From NCBI RefSeq assembly GCF_001870435.1, contig NZ_MDDR01000018.1, forward strand, positions 1 through 64,000: 64,000 bases of DNA, written 5' to 3'. The DNA comes from Pseudomonas costantinii (lineage in GTDB: Bacteria; Pseudomonadota; Gammaproteobacteria; Pseudomonadales; Pseudomonadaceae). Below, in pieces: positions 54,659 through 63,269 of this stretch. The notes under the pieces were generated by a model. That model was not told the origin of the DNA and did no database searches. It was given only the letters and a program-made list of their open reading frames with translations. Position 1 is the stretch's first letter. Every line of letters begins with the position of its first letter. The position numbers and the translations under genes are program-made.

Positions 54659-55570
54659 ATGGCTGCCTATAACCTGCGCCAACTCAGATATTTTGTCACC
54701 ACGGCCGAGTGCGGCAGCGTTGCCGAGGCTTCGCGCAAGCTGTATATCGCGCAGCCGTCGGTTTCCACCGCGATCAAACAGCTGGAAGACAGCTTTGGCG
54801 TGCAGTTGTTTATCCGCCATCACGCCCAAGGCGTTTCACTCACCCCCAGCGGCGCTCGGTTTTATCGCAAGGCCTTGGAGCTGCTGCGGGTGGCCCATGA
54901 ATTCGAACAAAACGCCCTGGCGGACAATGATGTGGTGGCGGGGCAGATCGATATCGGCTGCTTTGAAACGGTGGCGCCGCTGTACCTGCCGCGCTTGATC
55001 GCAGGTTTCAAGGCGCGCTGGCCGGGGGTGGAAATCCGTATTCGCGATGGTGAGCAGCAAGAGCTGGTGCAGGCGCTGACGGCGGGCAGCATCGATATGG
55101 CGATGCTGTTTGAGCATGACCTGGGCGGCACCATTGAGACCACGCCGCTGATGCCGCCGCAGCAGCCGTACGCGCTGTTGCCGGCGGATCACCGGTTTGC
55201 GCAGCAGGCCAAGGTGTCGCTGGCGGATTTGGTGCTGGAACCGATGATTTTGCTGGACGTGTTGCCGAGCCGCACGTATTTCGTGAGCATCTTTGAAGAG
55301 CGTGGGCTGACGCCGAATATTGTGTTCAGCTCGCCGTCGATTGAGATGGTGCGGGGGATGGTGGGAAGGGGGTTTGGCTTTTCGATTTTGGTGACCAAGC
55401 CGTTTACGGAGTACACCTATGATGGGCAGAAGGTGGTGTGTGTGCCGTTGGCGGAAACGGTCACGGGTTCGGGTTTGTCGGCGGTCTGGTTGCGGCGGGC
55501 GCCGCTGACCAAGCCGGTGCAGTTGTTCGTCGACTACTGCCGCGAAGAGCTCGCACGACTCCTTGGCTAA
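54659..55570 (+). CDS. LysR family regulator
   Basis: A 303-residue regulator with N-terminal helix-turn-helix (LRQLRYFVTTAECGSVAEASRKLYIAQPSVSTAIKQLE) and substrate domain. GGAGG lies before the ATG at 54659; longer in-frame starts are not used. It is divergent from the NCS1 permease across 251 nt and a likely activator of it. A dispersed repeat follows it. Confidence 0.9.
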   Translation: MAAYNLRQLRYFVTTAECGSVAEASRKLYIAQPSVSTAIKQLEDSFGVQLFIRHHAQGVSLTPSGARFYRKALELLRVAHEFEQNALADNDVVAGQIDIGCFETVAPLYLPRLIAGFKARWPGVEIRIRDGEQQELVQALTAGSIDMAMLFEHDLGGTIETTPLMPPQQPYALLPADHRFAQQAKVSLADLVLEPMILLDVLPSRTYFVSIFEERGLTPNIVFSSPSIEMVRGMVGRGFGFSILVTKPFTEYTYDGQKVVCVPLAETVTGSGLSAVWLRRAPLTKPVQLFVDYCREELARLLG

Positions 55571-55575
55571 CCACT

Positions 55576-55711
55576 GATCGTTCCCACGCTCCCGCGTGGG
55601 AATGCATTCCGTGACGCTCTGCGTCACACGTGCGCACGGCTGAAGTTTCTTGGCATTTTCGGGACGCGGAGCGTCCCAGGCGGCATTCCCACGCAGAGCG
55701 TGGGAACGATC
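55576..55711. repeat. Dispersed intergenic repeat, copy 2
   Basis: The element has terminal inverted ends gatcgttcccacgct and agcgtgggaacgatc, with internal hairpins gtgacgctctgcgtcac and gggacgcggagcgtccc. It is the complete form of the block at 1-113. It lies between the convergent LysR and deacetylase genes and is non-coding. Confidence 0.85.
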
Positions 55712-55712
55712 A

Positions 55713-56858
55713 TCAGCGGCGGATTGAGTCCAGCATGCGCTGCAGCATTTGATCACAGCCTTTGAGCTGCTCAACCCTCACAAACTCATCCGGCTTGTGC
55801 CCCTGGTCCATACTCCCAGGCCCGCACACCACCGTGGGAATGCCCACCGCATCAAACAACCCACCCTCGGTACCAAACGCCACCGTGCCAAATTCCCGCG
55901 AGCCGGAAAACGCGGCAATCAGCTCCGCCGCCTGGCTGCGCTCATCGGTAACCAACCCCGGATACGCCGACAACTCGGTAAACCGAATCGCGCTCTGACG
56001 ACTGACGGCCTGCATGCGCGGCAGCACTTGTTGCATGGCATAGGCTTGTAATTCCTCTGCCACTTCACCCGGGTCTTGCGACGGTAATGCGCGAATTTCA
56101 AAATCAAATCGGCAATCGGCGGGCACGATGTTCAGCGCCTTGCCGCCGGTAATGACACCGGTTTGCACGGTACTGAACGGCGGATCAAACCGGGGGTCTT
56201 GCTTCTCCTTTAGCCGTTGCCCAATCCGGCCCAACTCACCAATCAACTCCGCCGCATGTTCGATGGCATTCACCCCATACGGCGCGTACGCCGAATGGCA
56301 TGCCTCGCCATGCACGTCACAGCGCATCGCCAGCTTGCCCTTGTGACCGAGCACTGGCTTGAGTTCGGTTGGCTCGCCAATGATGCACAACATTGGCTTC
56401 ACCGGCCGCTGTTCCAGCACCTCGAGCAACGAACGCACGCCCAGGCAACCGACTTCCTCGTCGTAAGACAAAGCGATGTGCACCGGTATCCGTAACGGTG
56501 CCTTGACCAGCGCCGGCACCAACGCCAGCACGCAGGCTATGTAGCCCTTCATGTCGGCAGTGCCCCGGCCAAACAGCTTGCCGTCGCGCTCGGTCAATTC
56601 AAACGGCGGCACCGTCCACGGCTGTCCATCCACCGGCACCACGTCGGTATGCCCCGACAGCGCAATGCCCGGCAACTCCACCGGGCCGATGCTGGCAAAC
56701 AGGTTGGCCTTGCTGCGTTCTTCGTTGTAGACCAGCTCGCTGGTCACGCCGAAATCCGCCAGGTAATCGCGCACAAACTCGATCAACTGCAGGTTGGACT
56801 CGCGGCTGGTGGTGTCAAACCCCACCAGCGTTTGCAGCAATTCGCGGCTGTGGCTCAT
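55713..56858 (-). CDS. M20 peptidase, acetylornithine deacetylase (ArgE)-like
   Basis: A 381-residue zinc hydrolase. Metal and catalytic residues are visible in LSGHTDVVPVDG (His, Asp), FGRGTADMKGYIA (Asp), and LSYDEEVGCLGV (Glu-Glu); GAP-type EP in IIGEPTELKPV follows. It cleaves N-acyl amino acids in its family. It overlaps the DUF1028 gene by 4 nt, so it is catabolic here rather than the housekeeping arginine enzyme. Confidence 0.9.
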   Translation of the reverse strand: MSHSRELLQTLVGFDTTSRESNLQLIEFVRDYLADFGVTSELVYNEERSKANLFASIGPVELPGIALSGHTDVVPVDGQPWTVPPFELTERDGKLFGRGTADMKGYIACVLALVPALVKAPLRIPVHIALSYDEEVGCLGVRSLLEVLEQRPVKPMLCIIGEPTELKPVLGHKGKLAMRCDVHGEACHSAYAPYGVNAIEHAAELIGELGRIGQRLKEKQDPRFDPPFSTVQTGVITGGKALNIVPADCRFDFEIRALPSQDPGEVAEELQAYAMQQVLPRMQAVSRQSAIRFTELSAYPGLVTDERSQAAELIAAFSGSREFGTVAFGTEGGLFDAVGIPTVVCGPGSMDQGHKPDEFVRVEQLKGCDQMLQRMLDSIRR

Positions 56859-57532
56859 CGGTCGTCTCCGGCCACGCCGTAGCCGGGGGAGCGGTCGGGG
56901 GCGAGGGCGCGGTCGATGTAGTCCTGCACTTGTGGGCGGTAGGCGTCCCAGAGTGTTTGCAACTCGCCGATCGGGTTCTCATCGGCCCAATCCACCCGCA
57001 GGTTGATGATCGGCCAGGTCAGTTCGCCGACCACCACCATGGCGGCAGAGTGCACCGGGCCCGCTTCGCCACCGGCGGCGATGGCGGCGTGCATGGCGGC
57101 CAACAGTCGATCCGCCAACTGGCCTTCGCCCTGTTCGAACGCCGTGACCATTGCCTCGATTACCGCGCGGTCGGCGAGCATATTGCCCGCGGCCACGCAC
57201 TGTTCGCCCGACACGGCGTTATGGGTGCCGAGGGTTTCGCTGCCGCTGAAATGCACGGTGCGGCCCAGGTGATCAATCGCCGTCAGTTGCCGGTATTGGC
57301 TGTAGCCGTTGCTCGTCAGGGCCTTGTCGACGGCGGCGGCAGGGGCGAGGCCTTGTTCCAGCCAGTCGAGTACGTCCGGCCCCAAGGCCGGCAGCGTGAT
57401 GTTCTGGGTCGAGACCGCGCCCACACCAGGCCGTAGCCACGGGCAACGGGCGCCCACCGCGATGCTCGATGAGCTGATGGCGATGCCCAACTGGCCGGTG
57501 TCCGCGCAACGGGCGACGATTGAAAAGGTCAT
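56855..57532 (-). CDS. DUF1028 family protein (Ntn-hydrolase-like)
   Basis: A 225-residue protein opening with TFSIVARCADTGQLGIAISSSSIAVGARCPW, the DUF1028 signature. It resembles proteasome-like Ntn hydrolases in fold and is often found beside amino-acid catabolic genes. AGGAG lies 7 nt before the ATG. It is coupled to the ArgE-like gene and 10 nt downstream of the Rid gene. The reaction is unknown. Confidence 0.87.
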   Translation of the reverse strand: MTFSIVARCADTGQLGIAISSSSIAVGARCPWLRPGVGAVSTQNITLPALGPDVLDWLEQGLAPAAAVDKALTSNGYSQYRQLTAIDHLGRTVHFSGSETLGTHNAVSGEQCVAAGNMLADRAVIEAMVTAFEQGEGQLADRLLAAMHAAIAAGGEAGPVHSAAMVVVGELTWPIINLRVDWADENPIGELQTLWDAYRPQVQDYIDRALAPDRSPGYGVAGDDR

Positions 57533-57542
57533 GGGTGGCTCC

Positions 57543-57953
57543 TTATTCCGGGATTACCGCGATCACATCAATTTCCATCAGCCACTGCGGCTGGCCCAGG
57601 GCCGACACCACCAGCCCGGTGGAGATCGGGAACACACCTTTGAGCCACTTGCCGACTTCCTGGTACACCGGCTCGCGGTAGCGCGGGTCGATCAGGTAGG
57701 TGGTGGTTTTGACGATGTGCGACAGGTCGGAACCGGCTTCCTCAAGCAGTTGCTTGACGTTTTTCATCGCCTGCTCGGCCTGGGCGCGCGGGTCGCCGAG
57801 GCCAATCAGCTTGCCGTCGAAATCTGTACCTACTTGGCCGCGTACATACACGGTATTACCGGCACGCACGGCCTGGCACAGGTCGTTGTCCAGGCTCTGG
57901 TTGGGGTAGGTTTCTTTGGTGTTGAACATGCGGATGCGAGTGTGAGTAGGCAT
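57543..57953 (-). CDS. Rid (YjgF/YER057c/UK114) family protein lacking the catalytic arginine
   Basis: A 136-residue protein of the Rid fold (YVRGQVGTDFDGKLIG; QAEQAMKNVKQLLEEAGSDLSHIVKTTTYLIDP). The RidA enamine deaminase needs an arginine in FPARS; here the segment is FPISTGLVV, with Ser111 at that position. It therefore belongs to a non-RidA subgroup tied to specific catabolic operons. The ATG at 57953 has GGAG 8 nt upstream. Confidence 0.88.
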   Translation of the reverse strand: MPTHTRIRMFNTKETYPNQSLDNDLCQAVRAGNTVYVRGQVGTDFDGKLIGLGDPRAQAEQAMKNVKQLLEEAGSDLSHIVKTTTYLIDPRYREPVYQEVGKWLKGVFPISTGLVVSALGQPQWLMEIDVIAVIPE

Positions 57954-57975
57954 CAAAAAAACTCCGAAAAAGTGA

Positions 57976-59265
57976 TCAGGCGCTGACAGGGGATGGGCGA
58001 GTTACCGGGGCGGCTTCGCGGTATTCGAGGTATTGGCGCTGGATGGCGATATGGTCGGCCACGTATTTGGCGTCGTGCCACACACCCCAGATAAACGACG
58101 AGCCACGGCGCGACTGCCACGGCAAACCGAGGAAGTAGATCCCGGCTTCGCTGGCCACGCCACGCTGGTGCTGCGGCTTGCCGGCGGCGTCGAACGCATC
58201 GACCTTCATCCAGCTGTAGTCCACGGCAAAGCCGGTGGCCCAGATGATCGAGGTGATGCCGGCGGCTGCCAGGTCCAGTTCCAGGATCGGGTTTTTCACG
58301 CAGTCAGCGTCCGGGAACACGCGACGGGCTTCGGGCTCCAGGGGCAGGTCCACACCGTTGCGTTCGATATAGGCGTCTGCCGCATCCAGCAGGGCCAGGT
58401 AGTTCTCATCGCCACGCGCGAGGTTTTCCACCAGGTTCGGTTGGAAGCTGGCGACGCTGCCGTTGAAGGCTTGAGTCAAACCCACCAGGGTCATGCCTTG
58501 TTGGGCCAGCTCACGGAAATCGATGGTTTTGCCGCCATGGGCACCGCTCACCGCAATGGTCACGTGCTCACGGCCGGGCTTCATCGCCGCTTGGTCCCAC
58601 TCGCCCAACACCCCCAACCACCAGCAGAAGTCGCGGTTGCGATAGGCACGCGGCGGGCGGTCATGGGCGCCGACCGACAGGTACACCTGGCGACCGGAGC
58701 GTTGCAGTTCATCGGCAATCTGTACGCCGGAAGAACCGGCACCGACTACCAGCACGGCGCCAGCCGGCAGTTGCGCGGGGTTGCGGTAGTCGGCGGAGTG
58801 GATCTGATGCAGCGCGGTGTCTTTCGGCGCAATTGCTGGAATCACCGGCTTCTGGAATGGTCCGGTCGCCGCCACTACGCGGTTGGCTTCGATCACGCCT
58901 TCGCTGGTGTGTACGGTGAAGCCTGGGCGGCCGACGTTGCGCACCACGGAGGTGACGTCCACGCCGGTACGAATCGGCGCATTGAATTTGCGCGCATAGG
59001 CTTCGAAGTAATCCGCGACGCGCTCTTTGGGCGCGAAGCCATCGGCAGCCACGTCATTGAATTCCAGGCCAGGAAAGCGGTCATGCCAGGCCGGGCCATT
59101 GGCGACCAGCGAATCCCAACGCCCGGTGCGCCAGCGCTCGGCGATACGGCTGCGCTCCAGCACCAAATGCGGCACGCCTTGTTTGCTCAGGTGTTCACTC
59201 ATGGCCACGCCAGCCTGACCGGCACCCACCACCAGCGTGTCTATTTTTGTTATTGCTTCAGTCAT
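57976..59265 (-). CDS. Flavin-containing monooxygenase-like NAD(P)/FAD enzyme
   Basis: A 429-residue flavoenzyme. The FAD motif TLVVGAGQAGVAMSEHL is at residue 10. The NADPH motif VLVVGAGSSGVQIADEL is near 170. The IIWATGFAVDYSW stretch near 360 is typical of FMO/CzcO-type enzymes. It probably hydroxylates an amine or sulfur group at the head of the operon that continues with Rid, DUF1028 and the deacetylase. The ATG at 59265 has AGGA 7 nt upstream. Confidence 0.88.
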   Translation of the reverse strand: MTEAITKIDTLVVGAGQAGVAMSEHLSKQGVPHLVLERSRIAERWRTGRWDSLVANGPAWHDRFPGLEFNDVAADGFAPKERVADYFEAYARKFNAPIRTGVDVTSVVRNVGRPGFTVHTSEGVIEANRVVAATGPFQKPVIPAIAPKDTALHQIHSADYRNPAQLPAGAVLVVGAGSSGVQIADELQRSGRQVYLSVGAHDRPPRAYRNRDFCWWLGVLGEWDQAAMKPGREHVTIAVSGAHGGKTIDFRELAQQGMTLVGLTQAFNGSVASFQPNLVENLARGDENYLALLDAADAYIERNGVDLPLEPEARRVFPDADCVKNPILELDLAAAGITSIIWATGFAVDYSWMKVDAFDAAGKPQHQRGVASEAGIYFLGLPWQSRRGSSFIWGVWHDAKYVADHIAIQRQYLEYREAAPVTRPSPVSA

Positions 59266-59460
59266 GTCTCTATCCTTGCGTAATGCAGTTGGATTCAGCT
59301 TGGGCATGACTTCAAGGCTAGGGGGAGGGCGGTTTTTAATAAAATATTATTAAGTTGGGAAGTGAGCATAAATATCGAATGCAAGCTCACCCTATCGGGT
59401 GATTTCGATGAAGGGGCAGGTGTGTGACCATCCCTGCAGTTCTTTCAGCGAGTCTTTGAA

Positions 59461-60300
59461 GTGGAAAACGACCGGCTTTCTTCTGCGCAATGGTTCGAAC
59501 AGATGGCCCGGGTAACCGAGAGTCTCGGGCAAGCGGGTTTCGCTGCCACCTTGTTCGAGGCCCTCGGCCATATCCAGCCGATTCAGGCTACGACGCTGTA
59601 TTGGTACCCGCGCGGCGGCATGCCCAGTGCGTTGTTCGAGTTGGATGGGCCGTGGCTGCCACAAGGCAATGTGCGCCAGTACTTGTCCGGCTTCTATGTG
59701 CTCGACCCCTTTTACGGCGCGTGTGTGGAGGGCGTCAGTTCAGGATGTTACGACCTGGCAGACGTGGCCCCCGATCACTTCGAACTCAGCGAGTACTTCC
59801 AGTCGTTCTACCGGCACTCCCACCTGGAGGATGAACTGAACTACATCCTGCAGTCGGGCAACGGGTCGAGCCTGGCGGTGTCACTGGCCTTTACGCAAAA
59901 GCTCGATGTTGCCACCACCCAGCAATTCAAGTGCATAGCGCCTTGGGTGCTGGCGGTGCTGGGCAAGCATTTCGTTGGCCTGGATGCCCACGGTGCGCGC
60001 TTTGAAAACGTGCTGGAACAGCGCATTCACTTGGCGCTCAACAACTTCGGCTCATCGATATTGACCGAGCGTGAATGCCGGATCGCCCAATTGATCCTGC
60101 GTGGCCATTCCACCCGCTCGTTGGCCGAGCGCCTTGACGTGTCGGAAGACACGATCAAGTCCCACCGCAAGCACATCTACACCAAGCTCGATATCGGCGC
60201 GCAATCGGAACTGTTTGCCTTGTTTATCGACTCGCTGGCCGAAGCCCAGGGTGTGCTGAGTAAAGACCCCCTTGAAAGTTACATGAGCAAGAACCGCTGA
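59461..60300 (+). CDS. LuxR family transcriptional regulator
   Basis: A 279-residue regulator. The C-terminal helix-turn-helix is of the LuxR type (LTERECRIAQLILRGHSTRSLAERLDVSEDTIKSHRKHIYTKLDI). The N-terminal 200 residues are a sensor region without clear homology to acyl-homoserine-lactone or receiver domains. The start is GTG at 59461. It is divergent from the monooxygenase operon and 46 nt upstream of the aminotransferase gene, so it may regulate both sides. Confidence 0.87.
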   Translation: MENDRLSSAQWFEQMARVTESLGQAGFAATLFEALGHIQPIQATTLYWYPRGGMPSALFELDGPWLPQGNVRQYLSGFYVLDPFYGACVEGVSSGCYDLADVAPDHFELSEYFQSFYRHSHLEDELNYILQSGNGSSLAVSLAFTQKLDVATTQQFKCIAPWVLAVLGKHFVGLDAHGARFENVLEQRIHLALNNFGSSILTERECRIAQLILRGHSTRSLAERLDVSEDTIKSHRKHIYTKLDIGAQSELFALFIDSLAEAQGVLSKDPLESYMSKNR

Positions 60301-60346
60301 GCGGCGTTGCTCGCCCTTGCGTCACGACTAATAAGAGAGAAAAACC

Positions 60347-61729
60347 ATGAATTTACCCGCCCAGCTGAACCGTCGCACCGAGGATTATCAGGCGTCTGAT
60401 GCGGCGCACCACATCCATGCGTTTGTGGATCAAAAGGCGCTGAATGCCGAAGGTCCGCGTGTGATGGTGCGCGGTAACGGCCTGTACCTGTGGGACAGCG
60501 AAGGCAAGCGTTACCTGGACGGCATGTCGGGCCTGTGGTGCACCCAACTGGGGTATGGCCGCAAGGATTTGACCGCCGCCGCTGCGGCGCAGATGGATCA
60601 GTTGGCGTACTACAACATGTTCTTTCACACCACCCATCCGGCGGTGATCGAGCTGTCGGAGCTGCTGTTCAGTCTGTTGCCGGGTCACTACAGTCACGTG
60701 ATCTACACCAACTCCGGCTCCGAGGCGAACGAGGTGTTGATCCGTACCGTTCGCCGCTACTGGCAAGTGGTCGGCCAGCCGCAGAAGAAGATCATGATCG
60801 GCCGCTGGAACGGCTATCACGGCTCCACCCTGGCGGCTTCTGCGTTGGGTGGCATGAAGTTCATGCACGAGATGGGCGGCCTGATTCCTGACGTTGCGCA
60901 CATTGATGAGCCCTATTGGTACGCCCATGGCGGTGAGCTGACGCCTGCCGAATTCGGTCGTCGCTGCGCCCAGCAGTTGGAAGAAAAAATTCTTGAACTG
61001 GGCGCTGAAAACGTAGCGGGCTTTATCGCCGAGCCGTTCCAGGGCGCTGGCGGCATGATTTTCCCGCCGGAAAGTTACTGGCCTGAAATCCAGCGCATTT
61101 GCCGCCAATACGACGTGCTGTTGTGCGCCGATGAGGTGATTGGTGGCTTTGGCCGTACCGGCGAATGGTTCGCCCATCAGCACTTCGGTTTCCAGCCGGA
61201 TACCCTGTCGATCGCCAAGGGGCTGACGTCCGGTTATCTGCCGATGGGCGGCCTGGTGTTGAGCAAGCGCATGGCCGATGCGTTGGTGGAACGCGGTGGC
61301 GTGTTCGCCCACGGGTTGACCTATTCCGGCCACCCGGTCGCGGCGGCGGTGGCGCTGGCCAACCTCAAGGCGCTGCGCGATGAAGGTATCGTGCGCCAGG
61401 TGAAGGACGACACCGGACCGTATTTGCAGAAAATCCTGCGGGAGGTATTTGGCAATCACCCGATGATCGGCGAGATCCAGGGCACGGGCCTGCTCGCGGC
61501 CATGCAGTTTGTCGAGGACAAGGCCACGCGCAAACGCTTCGACAATGAAAGCGATCTGGCCTGGCAGTGCCGCACCTTCGGCTTTGAAGAGGGCGTGATC
61601 ATTCGCTCGACGCTGGGCCGCATGATCATGGCGCCGGCGCTGGTGGCCACGCGTGCGGAACTCGACGAGCTGGTTGAGAAGACCCGCATCGCGGTCGATC
61701 GCACCGCACGGATCGCGGGAAAACTGTGA
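60347..61729 (+). CDS. Class III aminotransferase, SpuC-like (polyamine:pyruvate)
   Basis: A 460-residue PLP aminotransferase. It has YTNSGSEANEVLIRTVRRYWQ near residue 120, IGRWNGYHGSTLA, the metal/PLP aspartate in CADEVIGGFGRTGEW, and the PLP lysine in SIAKGLTSGYLPMGG near residue 290. The sequence follows putrescine:pyruvate aminotransferase SpuC of Pseudomonas closely. The following permease and aldehyde dehydrogenase complete an uptake-transamination-oxidation route for an amine. Confidence 0.88.
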   Translation: MNLPAQLNRRTEDYQASDAAHHIHAFVDQKALNAEGPRVMVRGNGLYLWDSEGKRYLDGMSGLWCTQLGYGRKDLTAAAAAQMDQLAYYNMFFHTTHPAVIELSELLFSLLPGHYSHVIYTNSGSEANEVLIRTVRRYWQVVGQPQKKIMIGRWNGYHGSTLAASALGGMKFMHEMGGLIPDVAHIDEPYWYAHGGELTPAEFGRRCAQQLEEKILELGAENVAGFIAEPFQGAGGMIFPPESYWPEIQRICRQYDVLLCADEVIGGFGRTGEWFAHQHFGFQPDTLSIAKGLTSGYLPMGGLVLSKRMADALVERGGVFAHGLTYSGHPVAAAVALANLKALRDEGIVRQVKDDTGPYLQKILREVFGNHPMIGEIQGTGLLAAMQFVEDKATRKRFDNESDLAWQCRTFGFEEGVIIRSTLGRMIMAPALVATRAELDELVEKTRIAVDRTARIAGKL

Positions 61730-61736
61730 CGTGACC

Positions 61737-61769
61737 TGCTCGCCACCCTGAACCCGGGGGTGGCGAGCA
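61737..61769 (+). terminator. Strong stem-loop between aminotransferase and permease genes
   Basis: Perfect 12-bp arms TGCTCGCCACCC and GGGTGGCGAGCA enclose a 9-nt loop just after the aminotransferase stop. There is no T-run, so it may stabilise the upstream mRNA end or reduce read-through into the permease gene. Confidence 0.6.
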
Positions 61770-61850
61770 ACCTCCCTCAGGCAGCGCTTGCACGGCATCG
61801 ATAGCCTCGAATGCCGCGACGCCCTGCATGCCGATTTCCAGGAGTCACCC

Positions 61851-63230
61851 ATGAATACAATAACAAACGTGGCCGATAGTCCCTCCCATCATTGCGCCTC
61901 CAAAACCGCTTCATCCCGCCGCTTTCGCCAGCCGCTGGGCCTTGTCGGGCTGGTGCTGTTCGGCCTGGCGTACATGGTGCCGCTGGCGGTGTTTACCACC
62001 TATGGGCTGGTGACCCAAATGACCAAGGGCCACTTGCCGACCGCCTACCTGCTGACCCTTGCCGCAATGTTGCTGACCGCCTACAGCTATGGGCGCATGG
62101 TCCAGGCACATCCCTTTTCCGGTTCGGTTTACTCCTATACCCGCAAGGCGTTTGGCGCGTATTTCGGTTTTATCGCCGGATGGACCTTGTTGCTCGACTA
62201 CATCTTTTTGCCGCTGCTCAGTTATTTGCTGATCGGTATCTACCTGTCCGAATATTTCCCGGCAGTGCCGACCGCCGTGTGGGTACTCGGCTCCATTGCC
62301 CTGGTGACTACGCTTAACCTGGTCGGCATCGAGTCCATCACTCGGGTCAACTGGATACTCATCGTGGCCCAGTTGGTGTTCATTGTGGTGTTCGTGGCGT
62401 TATCGGTGCACAACCTCAGCGAGCAGTCCACGCCTGTGTCGCTGTTTGCGCCCTTTCACCATGAAGGTTTCAGCACGCCGTTGATCATGGCGGGTGCCGC
62501 GGTACTGTGTTTGTCCTTTCTGGGCTTCGATGCCGTGTCGACCATGGCCGAGGAAACGCCCAACCCGCGACGGACCATCCCGCTTGCCATCATGGTGGTG
62601 TCGCTGTCCGGCGGCCTGCTGTTCTTGCTCGTTTCGTATTTCGCGCAAATGGTTTTCCCTGAATGGAACAGCTTTGCCGACCCGGACTCCGCGTCGGTAG
62701 ACGTCATGCGTCGCGTGGGCGGCGAGCTACTGGTGACGGCCTTTACCGCGACTTACGTAGCGGGTTGTTTCGCCTCGGCGATGGTCTCCCAAGCCAGTGT
62801 GTCGCGGGTGCTGTTTGCGATGGGCCGTGACGGTGCGCTGCCCCGGGTACTCGGCAAGCTGGTGACCAAGAAACGCGTGCCGGCCACGGCGATCGTGCTG
62901 GTCAGTCTGTTTTCGCTGATTGCCCTGTTTATCAGCCTGGATACCGTGGCCAACATGATCAGCTTCGGTGCGCTGTTCGCGTTCTCGGCAGTGAACCTGG
63001 CGGTGATCAAGCATTACCTGGTTGACCAGAAGTTGCGTGGCCCCCGCAACTACCTGCTGTACGCCGCGTTGCCGGCCCTGGGGTTTCTCAGCACGATCTG
63101 GCTGTGGACCAGCCTGTCGGGCCTGTCCTTCACGATCGGTCTGTGTTGGATGGGGCTTGGGCTCATTTGTTTGCTGGGCATTACGCGCGGGTTGAGCGTG
63201 AAGATGCCTGAATTACAGATAGCGGAATGA
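61851..63230 (+). CDS. APC family amino-acid/amine permease (PuuP-like)
   Basis: A 459-residue transporter with twelve membrane helices. It opens with RRFRQPLGLVGLVLFGLAYMVPLAVF (APC helix 1) and has LSFLGFDAVSTMAEETPNPRRTIPLAI near residue 225, the APC signature. The ATG at 61851 has AGGAG 6 nt upstream; an earlier in-frame start is not supported. It probably imports putrescine or a related amine for the aminotransferase. Confidence 0.9.
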   Translation: MNTITNVADSPSHHCASKTASSRRFRQPLGLVGLVLFGLAYMVPLAVFTTYGLVTQMTKGHLPTAYLLTLAAMLLTAYSYGRMVQAHPFSGSVYSYTRKAFGAYFGFIAGWTLLLDYIFLPLLSYLLIGIYLSEYFPAVPTAVWVLGSIALVTTLNLVGIESITRVNWILIVAQLVFIVVFVALSVHNLSEQSTPVSLFAPFHHEGFSTPLIMAGAAVLCLSFLGFDAVSTMAEETPNPRRTIPLAIMVVSLSGGLLFLLVSYFAQMVFPEWNSFADPDSASVDVMRRVGGELLVTAFTATYVAGCFASAMVSQASVSRVLFAMGRDGALPRVLGKLVTKKRVPATAIVLVSLFSLIALFISLDTVANMISFGALFAFSAVNLAVIKHYLVDQKLRGPRNYLLYAALPALGFLSTIWLWTSLSGLSFTIGLCWMGLGLICLLGITRGLSVKMPELQIAE

Positions 63231-63269
63231 AACACCGGCTTATCCATCGACATTCATTGGGAGTACACC

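Noticed and set aside
60353..61852. Minus-strand frame of 499 codons opposite the aminotransferase
   Set aside because: It is an antisense shadow of the SpuC-like gene, which carries all PLP motifs.
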